Under the pieces are notes generated by a model. The model was not told the origin of the DNA. It saw only the letters and a program-made list of their open reading frames with translations, and ran no database searches. Positions 1 to 9,877 of a stretch of 64,000 bases of DNA are shown one piece after another; position 1 is the first letter of the stretch; the number at the start of each line of letters is the position of its first letter. This stretch comes from JAOUJD01 sp963726405 (GTDB taxonomy: Bacteria; Pseudomonadota; Gammaproteobacteria; Burkholderiales; Burkholderiaceae_F), in the NCBI GenBank assembly GCA_963726405.1, contig CAVSCF010000005.1:620001-684000 (forward strand). Direction: 5' to 3'. Position numbers and translations under genes: made by a program.

Positions 1-2607
1 GCCGCTGGTCTGGCAGTGGTACTTCAGCTTCTGGCTGCGTTCGTTGGCGCCGTACTTGTCGCGCATCGCCACCGCCCAGATGCGCCTTGCCACGCGGCCC
101 ATCACGGTGTACTCGGGGTCCATGCCGTTGCTGAAGAAGAAGCTCAGGTTCTGCGCGAAGTCGTCGATCTGCATGCCGCGCGCGAGATAAGCCTCGACAA
201 ACGTGAAGCCGTTGGACAGCGTGAACGCGAGCTGGCTGATCGGATTGGCCCCGGCTTCGGCGATGTGATAACCCGAGATCGATACGGAATAGAAATTCCG
301 CACGTTGTGGTGGACGAAGTACTCCTGGATGTCGCCCATCACCTTCAGCGAAAACTCGGTCGAGAAGATGCAGGTGTTCTGGCCCTGGTCTTCCTTCAGG
401 ATGTCGGCCTGCACGGTGCCGCGCACGTTCTCCAGCACCCACTGGCGGATCTTCGCGGCCTCGTCCTCGGTGGGTTCGCGCGCGTTGTCGGCGCGGAACT
501 TGTCGAGGTTCTGGTCGATCGCGGTGTTCATGAACATCGCGAGGATCGACGGCGCCGGGCCGTTGATCGTCATGCTGACGGAGGTGTTCGGCGCAGTCAG
601 GTCGAAGCCCGAATAGAGGACCTTCAGATCGTCGAGCGTGGCGATGCTCACGCCGCTGTTGCCCACCTTGCCGTAGATGTCCGGCCGAAGGTCCGGGTCG
701 TTTCCGTACAGCGTCACGGAGTCGAACGCCGTAGACAGCCGCTTGGCCGGCATGCCCTCGGACAGCAGCTTGAAGCGCCGGTTGGTGCGGAACGGGTCGC
801 CCTCGCCCGCGAACATGCGCGTGGGATCCTCGTTCTCGCGCTTGAACGCGAAGACGCCAGCCGTGTAAGGAAAGCTGCCGGGCACGTTCTCCAGCAGCAG
901 CCACTTCAGCAATTCGCCGTGGTCCTCGTACTGCGGGATCGCGACCTTGCGGATCTTGCTGCCCGACAGCGACGTCGTCGTCAGCTTCGTCCGCACCTCC
1001 TTGTCGCGGATCTTCACGACGTATTCGTCGCCCGCGTAGGCCTTCTGCATCTGCGGCCACATGTCGAGCAGCTTGCGGCTGCGCGCATCGAGTTTCGCTT
1101 CGCGGTCGCTGGCAAGCGCGTCGAGGTTCGCGTTCTCTTCCTTGCACTCGGCCGCCAGCATCCGCTTCGCCTCGCGCAACTGCTGGCGCTGGCGCGCGGT
1201 CCGCGCCTGTTCCGTCGCGCGCTTCTTGTAGCCGCGCACCGTGTCCGAGATCTCCGCGAGGTAACGGGTGCGCTGCGGCGGCACCACCGGAGTCTGGTTG
1301 GTCGAGTGCCGCGTCGCGACCTTGGGCAGCACGCCGTCACCGGCCTTCAGGCCGTGTTCCTTCAGGCGGGGCAGCAGCGCCTGGAAAAGCGCGGTGACGC
1401 CGTCGTCATTGAAGCGCGACGCCATCGTGCCGAACACCGGCATCTCGTCCGGTTTCTTTGCGAAGTCGCCCTTGTTTCGCTGCACCTGCTTGCTGACGTC
1501 CCGCAGCGCATCGGCCGCGCCCTTGCGGTCGAACTTGTTGATCGCGACGAAGTCGGCGAAGTCCAGCATGTCGATCTTCTCGAGCTGGCTCGCGGCACCG
1601 TATTCCGGCGTCATCACGTACAGGCTGAGGTCGACGTGCGGCACGACCGCCGCGTCGCCCTGGCCGATGCCGGAGGTCTCGACGATCACGACGTCGAAGC
1701 CCGCCACCTTGGCGGCGGCCACCGCGTGGGGCAGCGCCTCGCTGATCTCCGAACCCGCCTCGCGCGTCGCGAGCGAGCGCATGTAGACGCGCGCGCCGTT
1801 GCCCCACGGGCCGATCGCGTTCATGCGGATGCGGTCCCCGAGCAGCGCGCCACCGCTCTTGCGGCGCGACGGATCGATCGAGATGACGGCGATGTCGAGC
1901 TTGTCGCCCTGGTCGAGCCGCAGGCGGCGCACCAGTTCGTCGGTGAGGCTCGACTTGCCGGCGCCGCCCGTGCCCGTCACGCCCAGCACCGGGACCTTCG
2001 CCGTGTCGGCGTGCTTGTGCAGCGCCTCGACCAGTTTCGCGTCGACCTCGTTCAGTTCGAGCGCGGTGATCAGTTGCGCCAGCGCGCGCCAGCGTTTGGT
2101 GGCGTCCTTGTCCTTCAGCGCGTCGAGCGACGTCGGCGCCGACTGGCCGAGGTCGAGGTCGCACTCGGCGACCATCAGCCCGATCATTCCCGCGAGGCCC
2201 ATCTTCTGGCCGTCTTCGGGCGAGAAGATGCGCGCCACGCCGTAGTCGTGCAGTTCCTTGATTTCGTCCGGGACGATCACGCCGCCGCCGCCGCCGTACA
2301 CGCGGATGTTCGCGCCGCCGCGCTCGCGCAGCAGGTCGAGCATGTACTTGAAGAACTCGACGTGCCCGCCCTGATAGCTCGACACCGCGATGCCCTGCAC
2401 GTCTTCCTGCAAGGCAGCAGTCACAACTTCGTCCACCGAGCGGTTGTGTCCGAGATGTATGACCTCCGCACCCATGCTCTGCAGGATGCGCCGCATGATG
2501 TTGATGCTGGCGTCGTGACCGTCGAACAGCGATGCGGCGGTGACGAAGCGGACCTTGTGCTTGGGGCGGTAGCTCGCGAGCTTCTTGATTTCGGAGAGAT
2601 CGGTCAT
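1..2607 (-). CDS. icmF: Fused isobutyryl-CoA mutase IcmF (partial, C-terminus outside window)
   Basis: Adenosylcobalamin enzyme that interconverts isobutyryl-CoA and n-butyryl-CoA, linking valine and short-chain acyl-CoA metabolism. The left edge cuts it: 869 residues are present, against about 1,090 for the family. Order from the N-terminus: cobalamin-binding domain (base-off motif with Asp29 and His31 in DGHDAS), a MeaB-like G-protein chaperone domain with P-loop GTGGAGKS at residues 212-219, then the start of the mutase barrel. The middle G domain distinguishes IcmF from separate methylmalonyl-CoA mutase subunits. The ATG at 2607 has GGGAG five bases upstream. A 22-bp palindrome lies about 60 bp upstream and probably marks the regulated promoter. 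The upstream tetR is on the same strand but appears to belong to the efflux genes. Confidence 0.93.
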   Translation of the reverse strand, partial: MTDLSEIKKLASYRPKHKVRFVTAASLFDGHDASINIMRRILQSMGAEVIHLGHNRSVDEVVTAALQEDVQGIAVSSYQGGHVEFFKYMLDLLRERGGANIRVYGGGGGVIVPDEIKELHDYGVARIFSPEDGQKMGLAGMIGLMVAECDLDLGQSAPTSLDALKDKDATKRWRALAQLITALELNEVDAKLVEALHKHADTAKVPVLGVTGTGGAGKSSLTDELVRRLRLDQGDKLDIAVISIDPSRRKSGGALLGDRIRMNAIGPWGNGARVYMRSLATREAGSEISEALPHAVAAAKVAGFDVVIVETSGIGQGDAAVVPHVDLSLYVMTPEYGAASQLEKIDMLDFADFVAINKFDRKGAADALRDVSKQVQRNKGDFAKKPDEMPVFGTMASRFNDDGVTALFQALLPRLKEHGLKAGDGVLPKVATRHSTNQTPVVPPQRTRYLAEISDTVRGYKKRATEQARTARQRQQLREAKRMLAAECKEENANLDALASDREAKLDARSRKLLDMWPQMQKAYAGDEYVVKIRDKEVRTKLTTTSLSGSKIRKVAIPQYEDHGELLKWLLLENVPGSFPYTAGVFAFKRENEDPTRMFAGEGDPFRTNRRFKLLSEGMPAKRLSTAFDSVTLYGNDPDLRPDIYGKVGNSGVSIATLDDLKVLYSGFDLTAPNTSVSMTINGPAPSILAMFMNTAIDQNLDKFRADNAREPTEDEAAKIRQWVLENVRGTVQADILKEDQGQNTCIFSTEFSLKVMGDIQEYFVHHNVRNFYSVSISGYHIAEAGANPISQLAFTLSNGFTFVEAYLARGMQIDDFAQNLSFFFSNGMDPEYTVMGRVARRIWAVAMRDKYGANERSQKLKYHCQTSG

Positions 2608-2668
2608 CACGACTCCCGGGCCGGAAATGGGGCAGCGCCTGAGAGGCGCAGAAGAGCTAGCTTGGCCA

Positions 2669-2690
2669 AAGTTGACGTTAACGTCAACTT
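2669..2690. promoter_or_regulatory. 22-bp perfect palindrome upstream of icmF (probable operator)
   Basis: The core GTTGACGTTAACGTCAAC (2671-2688) extends by two matching bases on each side, giving 11 + 11 perfect dyad symmetry with no spacer. It sits 62 bp upstream of the icmF ATG and just after the tetR stop codon. Both arms contain TTGAC, so it could overlap a -35 element. Its form resembles sites recalled for MerR-family LiuR regulators of branched-chain amino acid catabolism, which would suit icmF; that match is from memory and untested. Confidence 0.6.
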
Positions 2691-2696
2691 GGAGAT

Positions 2697-3329
2697 TCAG
2701 GCGGCTTTGCGGGGTGGAGCCGCGCGCAGCCCGGCCAGGAAGAGGTCGACCAGCTGCGGCGCGGCGGCCTTCAGGTCGAAGCTCGCCGGCGCCTGCACCC
2801 AGTCGCGCATCAGGCCGCCGATGAGCGCATAGAGCAAGTGCGACGCCAATCGGGTGTCGGTGTCTCCGGGAAGCTGCCCGCGCGCGACCGCCTGTTCAAG
2901 GAGGCCGCCGCAGAACCCGAGGCAATGCTGGCGCTCCTGAAGGTGGCGCTGCTCGACCGGCGCCAGTTCGTCGGTGTACTCGCAGCGCAGGAACGCGACC
3001 TCGAAGATGTTCCGCACGCGGTCCGACGACGTGAGATGCAGCAGGGCTTTCACGGCGGTCTCGCGCACCGCCCCAAGCGGATCGGCGACAGGCAGTTGGG
3101 CAACGTCGAAGGCGGCGTCGAGCGGCATTTCCGCGCGCGCCACCATGGCCTCGAAGAGTTCTGCCTTGCTGGCGAAGTGGTGGTAGATCGCGCCGCGCGT
3201 CACGCCGGCAGCATCCGCGACTTCGGCCAGCGAGGCATGGCCGACGCCGCGCTCGAGGAACACGCGCTCCGCGGCGTCGAGCACCTGCTCGCGCGTCTCC
3301 GCCGCCTCTTCCTTGGTCCTTCTAGCCAT
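2697..3329 (-). CDS. TetR/AcrR family repressor of the adjacent RND efflux genes
   Basis: Protein of 210 residues with the TetR architecture. A helix-turn-helix lies at about residues 30-55 (core GVTRGAIYHHFASK), followed by an all-helical ligand-binding domain of the AcrR/TtgR type with a Cys- and Gln-rich segment near residues 120-145. It is divergent from the efflux membrane fusion gene, and an AcrR-like operator lies in the 106-bp gap. This is the usual layout of acrR-acrAB and ttgR-ttgABC, so it most likely represses both itself and the pump and is released by drugs or solvents. The function is inferred from family and position. Confidence 0.88.
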   Translation of the reverse strand: MARRTKEEAAETREQVLDAAERVFLERGVGHASLAEVADAAGVTRGAIYHHFASKAELFEAMVARAEMPLDAAFDVAQLPVADPLGAVRETAVKALLHLTSSDRVRNIFEVAFLRCEYTDELAPVEQRHLQERQHCLGFCGGLLEQAVARGQLPGDTDTRLASHLLYALIGGLMRDWVQAPASFDLKAAAPQLVDLFLAGLRAAPPRKAA

Positions 3330-3368
3330 CTCGCTTCACTTTGGGCCTGCCCTGAAACATAAGTGAAA

Positions 3369-3392
3369 TATAAACATTCACGAATGTATGTA
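3369..3392. promoter_or_regulatory. AcrR-like operator in the tetR/efflux divergent promoter
   Basis: Imperfect 24-bp dyad centred between 3380 and 3381, with 9 of 12 positions matching between arms and a core of ACATTC-AC-GAATGT. The right half GAATGTATGTA is the same as the right half recalled for the E. coli AcrR box. It lies in the gap between the tetR start (3329) and the fusion-protein start (3436), where repressor binding would block both promoters. An ATG at 3388 falls inside this operator and is therefore an unlikely start codon. Confidence 0.7.
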
Positions 3393-3435
3393 TTATGCGG
3401 CATCGCAAGGAAAACCGCCGCCCCCGGGATTCGCC

Positions 3436-4764
3436 ATGATCAAACAGACCGCGGACCGCCATGTTCCCCTCGACGTCGCCGATCGGCGAGCAGCATGGGT
3501 GCGGGCGCTCACCCTCGTCGTAACCGTTGTTGCAACTGTCGCTGTTCTGGCGGCCTGTGGCCGTAACGAGCAGGCGCAGGGGCCCGGCGGTGGTGGCATG
3601 CCGCCCGCGCTGGTGGCCGTGCAGACCGTCAAGCCGGTGTCCGTGCCCGTCCGTTTCGAGTTCGTCGGCCAGACCGCCGGCTCCAAGGAAGCCGAGGTGC
3701 GCGCTCGCGTCCAGGGCATTCTCGAGCGGCGGACCTACCAGGAAGGCAGCCGGGTCAAGGCGGGACAACTCCTCTTCGTGATCGATCCGAAGCCGTATGC
3801 AGCCCAGCTGCAGGCGGCGGAGGCCGACCTCGCCCGGGCCGAAGCGCAATCCGCGCAAGCCCGCCGCAACCTCGACCGCGTGAAGCCGCTCGCCGGCAGC
3901 AAGGCGTTGAGCCAACGCGAGTACGACGAGGCGGTTTCGGCCGCCGAGAGCGGGGCGGCCACGGTCAAGCAGGCCCAGGCCCGGCTGACCGAAGCGCGGC
4001 TGAACCTCGGCTACACGTCGGTGACCGCGCCGGTGACCGGCCTCGCCAGCCGGGCGCTGCGCTCGGAAGGCTCGCTGGTGGCGCCCGGGCAGGACAGCCT
4101 GTTGACCACGATCTCGCAGGTCGACCCGCTCTATGTGAACTTCGGCGTGTCCGAAGCCGAGCAGCGCCAGATGCTGAAGGCGATCGGAAGCGGCAACGCG
4201 ATCGCGGCGAACCCGAAGGACGTCCAGGCCGCCAACGTCACGCTGAAGCTCTCCGACGGCACGGTCTATCCGTTGAAGGGCAAGCTCGCGTTCATCGATC
4301 CGCGCATCAACCCGCAGACCGGTTCGTTCGAGGCGCGTGCCGAGGTGCCGAACCCGGACGGTGCCTTGCGTCCGGGCCAGTTCGTGCGCGTCGTGCTGGA
4401 GAGCGCGCCGCGTCCGGAGGTGATCGTCGTCCCGCAGCGCGCAGTCATGGACGGCCCGCAAGGCAAGTTCGTCTACACCACGGGCAAGTCGCAGGACGGC
4501 AAGGATGTCGCCCTGCCAAAGCCGGTGAGCGTAGGCGAGTGGGTCGACGTCGACGGCCAGCCACAGTGGATCGTCGAGAAGGGCCTTGCGCCCGGCGATG
4601 TCGTGATCGTCGACGGCACCGCGAAGATCTTCCCGATCCCGGGCGGCGCTCCGATCATGCTCGGACCGCCGCCGGGCATGGACGCCAAGGCCGGGCCGCC
4701 AGGCCAGCCGAAAGTCGACACCGGCAAGGACGCTGGCAAGCCTGGCGCCGCGCCGAAGAAATAG
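3436..4764 (+). CDS. RND efflux periplasmic adaptor (AcrA/MexA family lipoprotein)
   Basis: Membrane fusion subunit of a tripartite hydrophobe/drug efflux system, joining the inner membrane pump to the outer membrane channel. With the ATG at 3436 it has 442 residues and begins with a basic stretch, a hydrophobic helix and a lipobox (LAAC, Cys about residue 41), so it should be lipid-anchored in the periplasm. The biotinyl-lipoyl-like domain, coiled-coil hairpin (residues about 100-170, rich in Ala/Glu/Arg), beta-barrel and membrane-proximal domains follow in the usual order. The C-terminus has a Gly/Pro/Lys-rich tail. It is the first gene of the operon, 72 bp before the pump. Expression is probably controlled by the divergent TetR at the overlapping operator. 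Confidence 0.92.
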   Translation: MIKQTADRHVPLDVADRRAAWVRALTLVVTVVATVAVLAACGRNEQAQGPGGGGMPPALVAVQTVKPVSVPVRFEFVGQTAGSKEAEVRARVQGILERRTYQEGSRVKAGQLLFVIDPKPYAAQLQAAEADLARAEAQSAQARRNLDRVKPLAGSKALSQREYDEAVSAAESGAATVKQAQARLTEARLNLGYTSVTAPVTGLASRALRSEGSLVAPGQDSLLTTISQVDPLYVNFGVSEAEQRQMLKAIGSGNAIAANPKDVQAANVTLKLSDGTVYPLKGKLAFIDPRINPQTGSFEARAEVPNPDGALRPGQFVRVVLESAPRPEVIVVPQRAVMDGPQGKFVYTTGKSQDGKDVALPKPVSVGEWVDVDGQPQWIVEKGLAPGDVVIVDGTAKIFPIPGGAPIMLGPPPGMDAKAGPPGQPKVDTGKDAGKPGAAPKK

Positions 4765-4836
4765 CGCGACAGCGTTCTCGGCCCATCCCGCCTCGACTTC
4801 TTCGCGCCGCGCCCGCCACGCGAGAACAGGACTCCC

Positions 4837-7800
4837 ATGTTTTCCCGTTTCTTCATCGACCGGCCGATCTTCGCCGTCGTGCTCTCGATCTTCATCGTGA
4901 TCGCCGGCCTCGCGGCCATGCGCGTGCTGCCCGTCGCGCAGTACCCGGAGATCTCGCCTCCCGTGGTGAGCGTGCGCGCCGTGTATCCGGGCGCGTCGGC
5001 GCAGGTGCTCGAGCAGACCGTCGCCGCGCCGCTCGAGAACGCGATCAACGGCGTCGAGCGCATGCTGTACATGAGCAGCAACTCGTCGTCGAACGGCCTG
5101 GTGGAAATCCAGGTGACCTTCGACATCGGCACCAACGTCGACCAGGCGGCGCAGAACGTCAACAACCGCGTCAAGCAGGCCGAGGCGCGACTGCCCGAGG
5201 AAGTGCGGCGCCAGGGCGTAGTGGTCGAGAAGGGCTCGTCGGCGTTCCTGCAGGTGCTGGCGTTCTACTCGCCCGACGGACGCTACGACGACCTGTACAC
5301 GTCCAACTACGTCACGTTGAACGTGCTCGACGAGCTGAAACGCCTGCCCGGCACGACCAACGTGCAGATCTTCGGCGCCAAGGATTACGCGATGCGGATC
5401 TGGCTGCGGCCGGACCGCCTGGCACAGCTGAACCTCACGACCGCCGACGTCCTGCGCGCCGTCAACGAGCAGAACGCGCAGTTCGCCGCCGGCAAGGTGG
5501 GCCAGGCCCCGTACGGCGGCAACAACCAGGAACTGGTCTACACGGTCACGACACGCGGCCGCCTCGCCGATCCGAAGGAGTTCGAGGAAATCATCATCCG
5601 CTCGTCGCCGGGCGCGTCCGCGGTGCGGCTGAAGGACGTGGCGCGCGTCGAGCTCGGCAGCAAGGACTACGACTTCATCGGACGCTACAACGGCAAGAAC
5701 GCGACGCTGGTGGGCATCTTCCTGCAGCCCGGCGCCAACGCGCTCGAGGTCGCGCAGACGGTCAAGAGCCGCGTCGACGAACTGGCGCGCGGATTCCCGC
5801 AGGGACTGTCGTACGCCGTGCCGTACGACACGACCCGCTTCGTCGAGGTGTCGATCCGCGAGGTGGTGATCACGCTCGCCGAAGCGATGCTGCTGGTGTT
5901 CCTCGTCGTCTACCTGTTCCTGCAGAACTGGCGGGCCACGCTGATTCCCATCATCGCCGTGCCGGTGTCGCTGATCGGCACCTTCGCCGGGCTGCTGATG
6001 CTTGGCTACTCGATCAACACGTTGACGCTGTTCGGCATGGTGCTCGCCATCGGCATCGTCGTCGACGACGCGATCGTCGTGCTCGAGAACGTCGAGCGGA
6101 TCATGCACGAGGAGCGGCTGAACGCGCGCGAGGCGGCCATCATCGCGATGCGCGAAGTGACCGGTCCGGTGATCGCCATCGTGCTGGTGCTGGTGTCGGT
6201 GTTCATCCCGATCGCCTTCCTCGGCGGGCTGACGGGCGAGCTGTACCGGCAGTTCTCGATCACCATCTCGATCGCGGTCTCGATCTCCGGCGTGGTGGCG
6301 CTAACCCTGACGCCGAGCCTGTGCGTGATGATGCTCAAGCGCGAGCACAAGCAGCCCGGGCGCTTCTTCACCGCCTTCAACCGCTGGTTCACGCGCGTCA
6401 CGCACCGCTATTCGAGCGGGGTGATCTGGATGATCCGGCGCGGCACCATCGCGCTGCTGCTGTTCGGCGGCATGGTGCTCATTGCCGCCGGCCTGTGGCG
6501 GATCACGCCGGGCTCGCTCGTTCCGGACGAGGACCAGGGTTTCTACATCGCCGCGGTGATCCTGCCCGATGGCGCCAGCCTGCAGCGCACCGACAAGGTG
6601 GTGAACGAGGTGGTGGACATCCTGACGTCCAACCCGGTCAACCAGGACGTGGTGGCGTTCACCGGCTTCGACCTGCTCGGCGGCGGCTTCCGCAACAACG
6701 CCGCCACCATCTTCGTGACGCAGAAGCCGTGGCACGAGCGCAGCGTCAACACGCAGCAGCTCGTCGGCGAGTTCTTCATGAAGACGGGGCACATCAAGGA
6801 AGGCCTGGTGCTCGCCTTCGCCCCGCCGGCGATCTTCGGCCTCGGCACCGCGGGCGGCTATGAGCTCTACATCCAGAACCGCGGGGAGGGCGGGCCGGCA
6901 AAGATGCAGGAGGCGTTGCAGGCGCTGCTGGGCCGCCTCAATTCCGACCCGATGCTCGGCGGCGCGCAGTCGCTGTGGCGCGCCAACGTGCCGCAGCTCT
7001 ACGTCGACGTCGATCGCGAAAAGGCGAAGGCGCTCGGAGTGCCGCTCGCCGACGTGTTCAACACGCTGTCGGCGACGCTCGGCAGCTTCTACGTGAACGA
7101 CTTCAACAAGTACGGCCGCACGTGGCAGGTGCTGATGAGCGCGGAGCCGCAGTTCCGCAGCCGGCCCGACGCCATCGGCAACATGTGGGTGCGCTCGTCC
7201 GGCGGCGACATGGTGCCGCTGTCGTCACTGGCGACCGTGCGCTTCACTTCGGGCGCGGACTCGCTCGACCGCTTCAACAACCTGCCGGCGGTGAAGATCT
7301 TCGGGCAGGCGGCGCCCGGCGTCAGCTCGGGGCAGGCGATCGCGCGCGTCGAGCAGATCGCGCGCGAGGCCCTGCCGGAGGGCTTCATCTTTCGACTGGG
7401 GCGGGGCCTCCTTCCAGGAGAAGCGGTCGGCTGGCACCTCGGGCCTGGCGCTCGGCATGGCGGTGGTGATGGTGTTCCTGATCCTCGCCGCGCAGTACGA
7501 GAAGTGGTCGCTGCCGCTGTCGGTGCTGATGGCCCTGCCGTTCGGCACCTTCGGCGCCCTGGCCGCGGTCTGGCTGCGCGGCCTGACGAACGACGTCTAC
7601 TTCCAGATCGGCCTCGTCACGCTGCTCGGCCTCGCGGCCAAGAACGCGATCCTGATCGTCGAATACGCGTCGCTGAAGCGCGGCGAAGGCTATTCGACCG
7701 CCGCCGCGGCCATCGAGGCGGCGCGGCTGCGGTTCCGTCCGATCGTGATGACGTCGCTGGCGTTCATCCTCGGCGTGGTGCCTCTCGCGTTCTCTAGTGG

Positions 7801-8050
7801 CGCGGGCGCCGGCGCGCGGATCTCCGCCGGGACCGGGGTGATGGGCGGCATGCTGGCGGCGACCTTCCTCGCCATCTTCTTCGTGCCTTTCTTCTTCAAG
7901 CTCATCACCGATCGCAAGCTGCGCGAGCCGCGCAGCGAGGCTGAACTGCGCGAGGAAGTGACCGAAGGCGAGCGCCGCAGCGTCGAGCACCATCGCGCCC
8001 TCGCGCAGCAGGAGGCCACGCACGTGCACCACCGGAAAGGCGAGCTATGA
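4837..8050 (+). pseudogene. RND multidrug efflux inner membrane pump (AcrB/MexB family), one-base frameshift
   Basis: Proton-driven trimeric pump of the HAE1 family. Codons from 4837 give a normal AcrB-like N-terminus, first periplasmic loops and the relay pair in the VVDDAIVV segment, up to LPEGFIF. Reading then leaves frame at the TTT run 7390-7392. Removing one T restores FIFDWGGASFQEKR and joins cleanly to the downstream frame with the second half of the transmembrane domain (LGLAAKNAILIVEY, with the relay Lys), ending at 8050. The corrected product is about 1,070 residues, normal for the family. Without correction the first frame runs to 7797 and yields a 986-residue protein with a nonsense tail. 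Either the pump is inactive or the extra T is a sequencing error. The stop overlaps the next gene's ATG by 4 bp. Confidence 0.85.
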
Positions 8051-9453
8051 GGACATCGCGCACCCTGCTCGCGGCGGCGATCGCCGTCGCGCTGACCGCC
8101 TGCGCGTCGACGGAGACGCGCGTGCCCGAGGTGGAACTGCCGCCGGCGAACGCCGCCGCCGTCCCCGGAATCGACCGCTGGTGGACGCAGTTCAACGACC
8201 CGCAGCTGACCGCGCTGGTCGAGGAGACTCTCGCCGCAAATCTGGATCTGCGGATCGCCATCGCCCGCATCGAGGAAGCGCGCGCCAATCTGCGGCTCGC
8301 CCGATCGTTCCAGTGGCCCACGGTGGACGCCGATGCCGGCGCCGCGCGCGTCCGGCGCAGCGATGCGACAGAGCCGCGCTTCCCCGGACCGCTGATCAGC
8401 AACAGCTACGGGGCCGGCCTGAACGTCGCCTACGAGGTCGATCTCTGGGGCCGGCTGTCGGCCGGCACGACCGCCGCGCAGGCGACGCTGCTCGGCACGC
8501 GCTACAGCGCCGAGACGGTGCGCACGGTCCTCGCTGCGCAGGTGGCCGGCGCGTACTTCCAGTTGCTCGGTTACGACGCCGAGCTGCGGCTGTCCCGAGA
8601 AACCCTTGCCACCCGCGTGGAAAGCGTGAACCTCCAGAAGGAACGGTTCAATGCCGGACTGATCGGCGACTACGAGTTGCGCCTCGCCGAAGCCGAGCGC
8701 GCGACCGTCGCCGCCTCGGTGCCGCCGCTGCAGCGCGCCGTCGCGCAGACCGAGGCGGCGATCGCCGTGCTGGCGGGACGCAGCGCGCGCGCGGTATTCA
8801 CGCCGTCCGTGGCCCGCACGGTCGAGTTGAAGGTCGATGACGCCGGACCGGCCGTGCCCGAAGGACTGTCTTCGGACCTGCTCGCGCGCCGGCCCGACAT
8901 CCGCCAGGCCGAAGCCGACCTCGTCGCCGCCAACGCTCGTATCACCGAAGCGCGTGCGCAGTACTTCCCGGCGATCTCGCTGACTGCCCGGTTCGGCAGC
9001 GAGAGCTCCGAACTCGGCGATCTCTTCAGCGGTCCCGCATTGGTCTGGACGGTGGCAGGGTCCGTGTTCCAGCCGATCTTTGGCGCCGGCCGCATCGCAT
9101 CGCAGGTCGAAGCCGCGACATCGCGGCGCGAGCAGGCCGAGTACGCCTACGTCCGCTCCGTGCAGGCCGCTTTCCGCGACGCGCACGACGCGCTGGTCGC
9201 GCACCGCGGCGCGCGCGACAGCTACGTCGCGCAGGAGGACCGGCGCGCGCAGTTTGCCGAAGCGCTGCGCCTCGCCGAACTGCGGTACACGGCTGGCTAC
9301 ACGAGCTACATCGAAGTGCTCGACAACCAGCGCAACCTGCTCGATGCGGAGCGCGCCCGGTTGGCGGCCCTGTGGGCACGTCAGTCGGCGCTGGTCGATC
9401 TCTACAAGGCGCTCGGAGGTGGCTGGTCGCCAGATCAGTTCGCGCTGCGCTGA
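8047..9453 (+). CDS. Outer membrane efflux lipoprotein (OprM/NodT family)
   Basis: TolC-like outer membrane channel of the tripartite efflux system, 468 residues. It starts with a signal peptide and lipobox (LTAC, Cys about residue 19), then two repeated outer-membrane-efflux domains. Each has the long helices and the small beta segments expected of the trimeric barrel-and-tunnel fold; the motifs YEVDLWGRLSAGT and LLARRPDIRQAEADL are typical of NodT-type proteins. The ATG overlaps the pump stop codon (ATGA), so the two are translationally coupled. It completes a fusion-pump-channel operon. Confidence 0.92.
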   Translation: MRTSRTLLAAAIAVALTACASTETRVPEVELPPANAAAVPGIDRWWTQFNDPQLTALVEETLAANLDLRIAIARIEEARANLRLARSFQWPTVDADAGAARVRRSDATEPRFPGPLISNSYGAGLNVAYEVDLWGRLSAGTTAAQATLLGTRYSAETVRTVLAAQVAGAYFQLLGYDAELRLSRETLATRVESVNLQKERFNAGLIGDYELRLAEAERATVAASVPPLQRAVAQTEAAIAVLAGRSARAVFTPSVARTVELKVDDAGPAVPEGLSSDLLARRPDIRQAEADLVAANARITEARAQYFPAISLTARFGSESSELGDLFSGPALVWTVAGSVFQPIFGAGRIASQVEAATSRREQAEYAYVRSVQAAFRDAHDALVAHRGARDSYVAQEDRRAQFAEALRLAELRYTAGYTSYIEVLDNQRNLLDAERARLAALWARQSALVDLYKALGGGWSPDQFALR

Positions 9454-9597
9454 AGTGCGCCCGCCTGACGGGCATCAAGGAACGCCCGAGCCGCCGCTCT
9501 AAATGGCCGGCGCCCTGATGCCGATCTGTATGGCATCGGCCACCAGCGTCATGATGAAGATGTCGGCGCAGTTGCGTGTGCCGGCGTGGAGCAGCAG

Positions 9598-9762
9598 ATG
9601 AACGAAGAAACAGGACTCTTCCAGCGCATCGTCGACTGGCTGACCGAGGCCCTTGAGCGCGCACAGGCGCACGACCGCGACCGCTATGTCGAGCAGTCGC
9701 TGAACCCACGTGAAGCGTCACAGCGGATCCACCGGCTGGAACACGCGTCGGGCGGTCTGTAG
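9598..9762 (+). CDS. Small DUF3563-like protein, first of three
   Basis: A 54-residue acidic/basic helical protein beginning MNEETGLFQRIVDWLTEALE, with TGGAG about eight bases before the ATG. It has no signal peptide. Its C-terminal half, with an arginine/glutamine block SQRIHRLE, matches the 61-residue protein at 10564 (SQRVHRLE) and the end of the 101-residue protein at 11977 (EQRIRHVE). The pattern LER-x-Q...DR-x(n)-QR-x-HRLE resembles DUF3563 proteins of Burkholderiales. Function unknown. The preceding 144 bp after the efflux operon holds only a 32-codon open frame ending in an ATGA overlap with this gene, and no convincing terminator. Confidence 0.6.
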   Translation: MNEETGLFQRIVDWLTEALERAQAHDRDRYVEQSLNPREASQRIHRLEHASGGL

Positions 9763-9877
9763 GAGTGATGCTGGAGCGCCCGCGCTCAGCGCGCGGACCG
9801 CGTCGGACAAGCGCGAGGCGTGCTGAGAAGCGCGGCGAGGGCCGTGTTCACGACCTGCCTCGTGGCTTCGATCCGGC

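Noticed and set aside
16..2832. Very long open frame on the plus strand (about 938 codons)
   Set aside because: Antisense to icmF; the translation is rich in Arg, His and Ala without any domain, as expected for the opposite strand of GC-rich coding DNA.
3322..6108. Very long minus-strand open frame across the efflux genes
   Set aside because: Shadow of the adaptor and pump, which show clear family motifs on the plus strand.
9503..9601. 32-codon frame ending in an ATGA overlap with the first DUF3563-like gene
   Set aside because: Could be a leader peptide, but there is no ribosome-binding site or conserved pattern to support it.
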